Assembly: GCF_009902005.1 (NCBI RefSeq)
Contig: NZ_WUTT01000001.1
Location: 2,862,805-2,926,804, forward strand
Origin: Halomonas alimentaria
Lineage (GTDB): Bacteria > Pseudomonadota > Gammaproteobacteria > Pseudomonadales > Halomonadaceae
Reading direction: 5' to 3'
Length of the DNA: 64,000 nt
In this document: in pieces, positions 61,892-64,000 of the stretch
How positions within the stretch are numbered: the first letter of the stretch is position 1
Layout of the letters: every line of letters starts with the position of its first letter
Translations under genes and position numbers: made by a program
The notes under the pieces: model-generated
The model's database searches: none
What the model saw: the letters and a program-made list of their open reading frames with translations, nothing else
Told to the model about the DNA's origin: nothing

Positions 61892-62800
61892 ATGGCAGAT
61901 GTCTCCCTCCACTCGCTGAAGGCGCTGGCCGTCTTCAAGACCCTGTTCGAGGCGGGCAGCGCCTCCCAGGCGGCGCGCACCCTGGGCATGACGCAGTCCG
62001 GGGTCAGCCGCTCGCTGGCCAGGCTCGAGGAGGACCTGGGCCTGAGCCTCTACCATCGCGAGAAGAACCGCCTGGTGGCCACGCCGGAGGCCGGCGAGCT
62101 CTACGACGAGATCCTGCGCCTGATGGGCAATATCGAGGAGCTCCGCCACAGCGTCCTGGCGCTCAAGGAGTTCGGCACCTCGCGGCTGCGCATCGCGGCG
62201 ATCCCCGGCCTCTCCTTCGGCTTCGTGCCGCGCCTGGTGGCGTCGCTGCTGGAGAACCGTCGCTTCAGCGTGAGCCTCGACATGATGTCCAGTCATGAGG
62301 TGCAGGCGGCGGTGGAGTCCAGCCACGCCGACATCGGCTTCATCACCCTGCCGGCCACCTCGCCCCAGCTGAACGTCGAGGCGCTGCTCACCACCCAGGC
62401 GGTCTGCCTGCTGCCGGCGTCACACCCCCTGGCGGCACAGGACGCGGTGGACGTCACGGCGCTGGCCGACCAGCACCTGGTGATCAGCAACCAGCCGAGC
62501 CTCGCCAGCAACCCCCTGCTGGAGCTGCTGGCCCAGCACGGGGTGCGCATCGCCGGCAAGACCGAGGCCAACATCGGCACCATCACGGCGCTGGTGGCCG
62601 GCGGCGCGGGCATCACGGTGATGAACCCCATCACCGTCCACGACCAGCTGGGGTGCCACGCGGGGGTGGTGGTGCGCCCCTTCACGCCGGTCATGGGCTT
62701 CGACTTCGGCCTGGTCTATCGCCACGAGTGGCGTGACTCCCGGGTGCTGGCCTTCCTGCGCGACCGTGGCCGGGAGCTGCTGGCGGACTATTCCCCCTGA
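61892..62800 (+). CDS. LysR-family regulator of the catabolic operon
   Basis: A 302-aa LysR transcription regulator: winged helix at ~6-65 (LKALAVFKTLFEAGSASQAARTLGMTQSGVSRSLARLEEDLG) and a periplasmic-binding-like effector domain from ~92 with RLRIAAIPGLSFGFVP, HADIGFITLPA and GGAGITVMNP. It is divergent from the aminotransferase gene across an AT-rich inverted repeat, the classic layout for activation of the neighbouring operon by its substrate or an intermediate. Effector unknown. Confidence 0.9.
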   Translation: MADVSLHSLKALAVFKTLFEAGSASQAARTLGMTQSGVSRSLARLEEDLGLSLYHREKNRLVATPEAGELYDEILRLMGNIEELRHSVLALKEFGTSRLRIAAIPGLSFGFVPRLVASLLENRRFSVSLDMMSSHEVQAAVESSHADIGFITLPATSPQLNVEALLTTQAVCLLPASHPLAAQDAVDVTALADQHLVISNQPSLASNPLLELLAQHGVRIAGKTEANIGTITALVAGGAGITVMNPITVHDQLGCHAGVVVRPFTPVMGFDFGLVYRHEWRDSRVLAFLRDRGRELLADYSP

Positions 62801-62932
62801 ACCGTCGGGGCCGGGGAGGGCGCCTGAAAGGGGTGGGAAAACGGTCGTTCGTTGGCAGGACGTATTGGCCGCGGCGGGGAAGCGCGCTAAGGTGCAGGCT
62901 CGTTATCCACTCCACAAGAACGAGGGAACACC

Positions 62933-63895
62933 ATGATGCGGCGTCGAATCCTCTCCGCGGTGCTGGGCTCCATGCTGATGGCCGGGGTGGCCCAGGCCGA
63001 GACCGTCAACCTGGGCATCACCCAGATCGTCGAGCATCCGGCGCTGGATGCCAGCCGCCAGGGGGCGCTGGACGAGCTGGCCGAGCGCGGCTATGTGGAG
63101 GGCGAGAACCTCGCGATCGACTTCCAGAACGCCCAGGGCAATCCCACCATCGCCGCCCAGATCGCCCGAAAGTTCGCTGGCGAGCGCCCCGACATGGTGC
63201 TGGCGATCAGCACCCCCTCGGCCCAGGCCGCGGCCGCGGCGCTGCAGGACGACACCCCCATCGTCTTCACCGCGGTCACCGACCCGCTGCTGGCCAAGCT
63301 GGTGAGCGACATGGACGCCCCCGGCGGCCACATCACCGGCGTGGTCGACGCGCCGCCGCTCCAGGCGCAGCTGCAGCTGATCCGCGACATGTTCCCCGAG
63401 GCCGAGCGGCTCGGCGTCCTCTACAACCCCGGCGAGGCCAACTCCGTCTCCCAGGCCGAGAAGCTCCAGGCCATGGCCCCCGAGCTCGGCTTCGAGCTGG
63501 TCGAGGTGACCGCCTCGCGCACCTCCGAGGTGATGGGCGCGGCACGCAGCCTGGCCGGTCGCGTCGACGCCATCTACGTGCCGGTGGATAACACCGTGGT
63601 CTCCGCCCTCGAGAGCGTGCTCAAGGTCAGCTACGACGCCGACATCCCGGTGTTCACCGGCGACAACTCCTCGGTGGAGCGTGGCGCCCTGGCCTCGCTG
63701 GGCTTCAGCTACTACGACATGGGCCGCCAGACCGGCGAGATGATGGCGCGCATCCTGGACGGCGAGAAGGCCGGCGACCTGCCGGTGGGCACCGTGGAGA
63801 AGCTGGAGCTGATCCTCAACCGCGGCGCCGCCGAGCAGATCGGCTACGAGATCCCGGCCGAGTTCGAGGAGCAGGCGGTCGAGATCTTCGACTGA
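62933..63895 (+). CDS. ABC transporter substrate-binding protein (TrpX/ABC_sub_bind type)
   Basis: A 320-aa exported protein: signal peptide of ~22 residues (...SMLMAGVAQA), then the ABC_sub_bind fold with VNLGITQIVEHPALDASRQGALDELAERGYVEGENLAIDFQNAQGN, PIVFTAVTDPLLAKLV and LGVLYNPGEANSVSQAEK. This is the family of TrpX-like binding proteins used for aromatic amino acids and other small ligands. A permease gene starts 48 bp downstream, beyond a strong hairpin. Tandem ATGs at 62933/62936 follow GAGGGA. Ligand not determined. Confidence 0.88.
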   Translation: MMRRRILSAVLGSMLMAGVAQAETVNLGITQIVEHPALDASRQGALDELAERGYVEGENLAIDFQNAQGNPTIAAQIARKFAGERPDMVLAISTPSAQAAAAALQDDTPIVFTAVTDPLLAKLVSDMDAPGGHITGVVDAPPLQAQLQLIRDMFPEAERLGVLYNPGEANSVSQAEKLQAMAPELGFELVEVTASRTSEVMGAARSLAGRVDAIYVPVDNTVVSALESVLKVSYDADIPVFTGDNSSVERGALASLGFSYYDMGRQTGEMMARILDGEKAGDLPVGTVEKLELILNRGAAEQIGYEIPAEFEEQAVEIFD

Positions 63896-63905
63896 GGCAT
63901 GTCAC

Positions 63906-63927
63906 CGGGGAGGGGTGACCCTCCCCG
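63906..63927 (+). promoter_or_regulatory. Intercistronic hairpin after binding-protein gene
   Basis: CGGGGAGGG-GTGA-CCCTCCCCG, a 9-bp perfect stem between the binding-protein stop and the permease start. As in the other ABC operon here, it probably stabilises the upstream message or reduces downstream expression. Confidence 0.6.
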
Positions 63928-63942
63928 TCACGGAAAGCATTC

Positions 63943-64000
63943 ATGAGTCTTATCGCGTTTCTCGGGGCCATCGAGCTTGGCCTCATCTTCGGTTTCGTCG
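63943..64000 (+). CDS. ABC transporter permease, N-terminal fragment
   Basis: Only the first 19 codons are in the window (MSLIAFLGAIELGLIFGFV), hydrophobic from the start and continuing past the end. Position after a TrpX-type binding protein and this opening fit the membrane component of the same importer. Confidence 0.7.
   Translation, partial: MSLIAFLGAIELGLIFGFV

Overview
The window is a GC-rich gammaproteobacterial chromosome segment. A Halomonas-like (Halomonadaceae) organism is the best guess, from the divergent betIBA / choline-binding-protein locus, full-length FadE, ANR-type FNR, TlyA and the orphan tRNA arrangement. No taxonomic search was possible. Coding density is high and most genes read as core chromosome. 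There is no intact IS element, prophage or CRISPR array.

Layout. 0-7 kb: end of an SLC13 permease, fadE, then the glycine-betaine operon betI-betB-betA (minus). It faces a solitary choline/betaine-binding protein across a BetI-type palindrome. 8.3-13.3 kb: two identical elongator tRNA-Met genes in inverted orientation flank tRNA-Asn, prc and an M18 aminopeptidase, followed by a seven-gene tRNA-Glu/tRNA-Gly array with its own promoter and a decayed eighth unit. 13.4-17.2 kb: YadGH-type ABC exporter, queF, a nitroreductase and a thioesterase-like gene. 17.2-28.1 kb: a c-di-GMP block of five GGDEF/EAL genes with an oxygen-sensing FNR/ANR regulator inside it. The first member is frameshifted.

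28.5-32.8 kb: a disturbed region next to tRNA-Ser(GGA). It holds an SLC13 transporter with an amber codon near its natural start, a PD-(D/E)XK protein, a Fic protein, an overlapping 54-aa ORF, and a frameshifted stub of a type I restriction HsdR gene. 33-47.2 kb: RND efflux pair, BaiN-like flavoprotein, orphan ParA, CopD-like protein, a barnase/barstar pair, yqjD-yqjE-yqjK, pldA and a large MscK/MscM-type channel. 47.2-53.4 kb: tlyA, an unrecognised two-gene unit (ATP-grasp ligase plus a 679-aa protein with a papain-like Cys/His/Asn pattern), the SRP 4.5S RNA gene and a WG-repeat protein. 53.4-62.8 kb: a nine-gene minus-strand run (aminotransferase, CoA-transferase A and B, M20 deacylase, thiolase, then a polar amino-acid ABC importer) facing a LysR regulator. 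The window ends in a TrpX-like ABC importer.

How genes work together. betIBA plus the binding protein handle choline uptake and conversion to the osmoprotectant betaine. The 53-62 kb genes together suggest import of an amino-acid-like compound, N-deacylation, transamination to an oxo-acid, CoA activation and thiolysis. That order is inference. The most novel-looking item is the ATP-grasp / thiol-hydrolase-like pair. The clearest signs of decay are the frameshifted GGDEF-EAL gene, the amber-interrupted transporter, the HsdR stub and the tRNA-Gly remnant.
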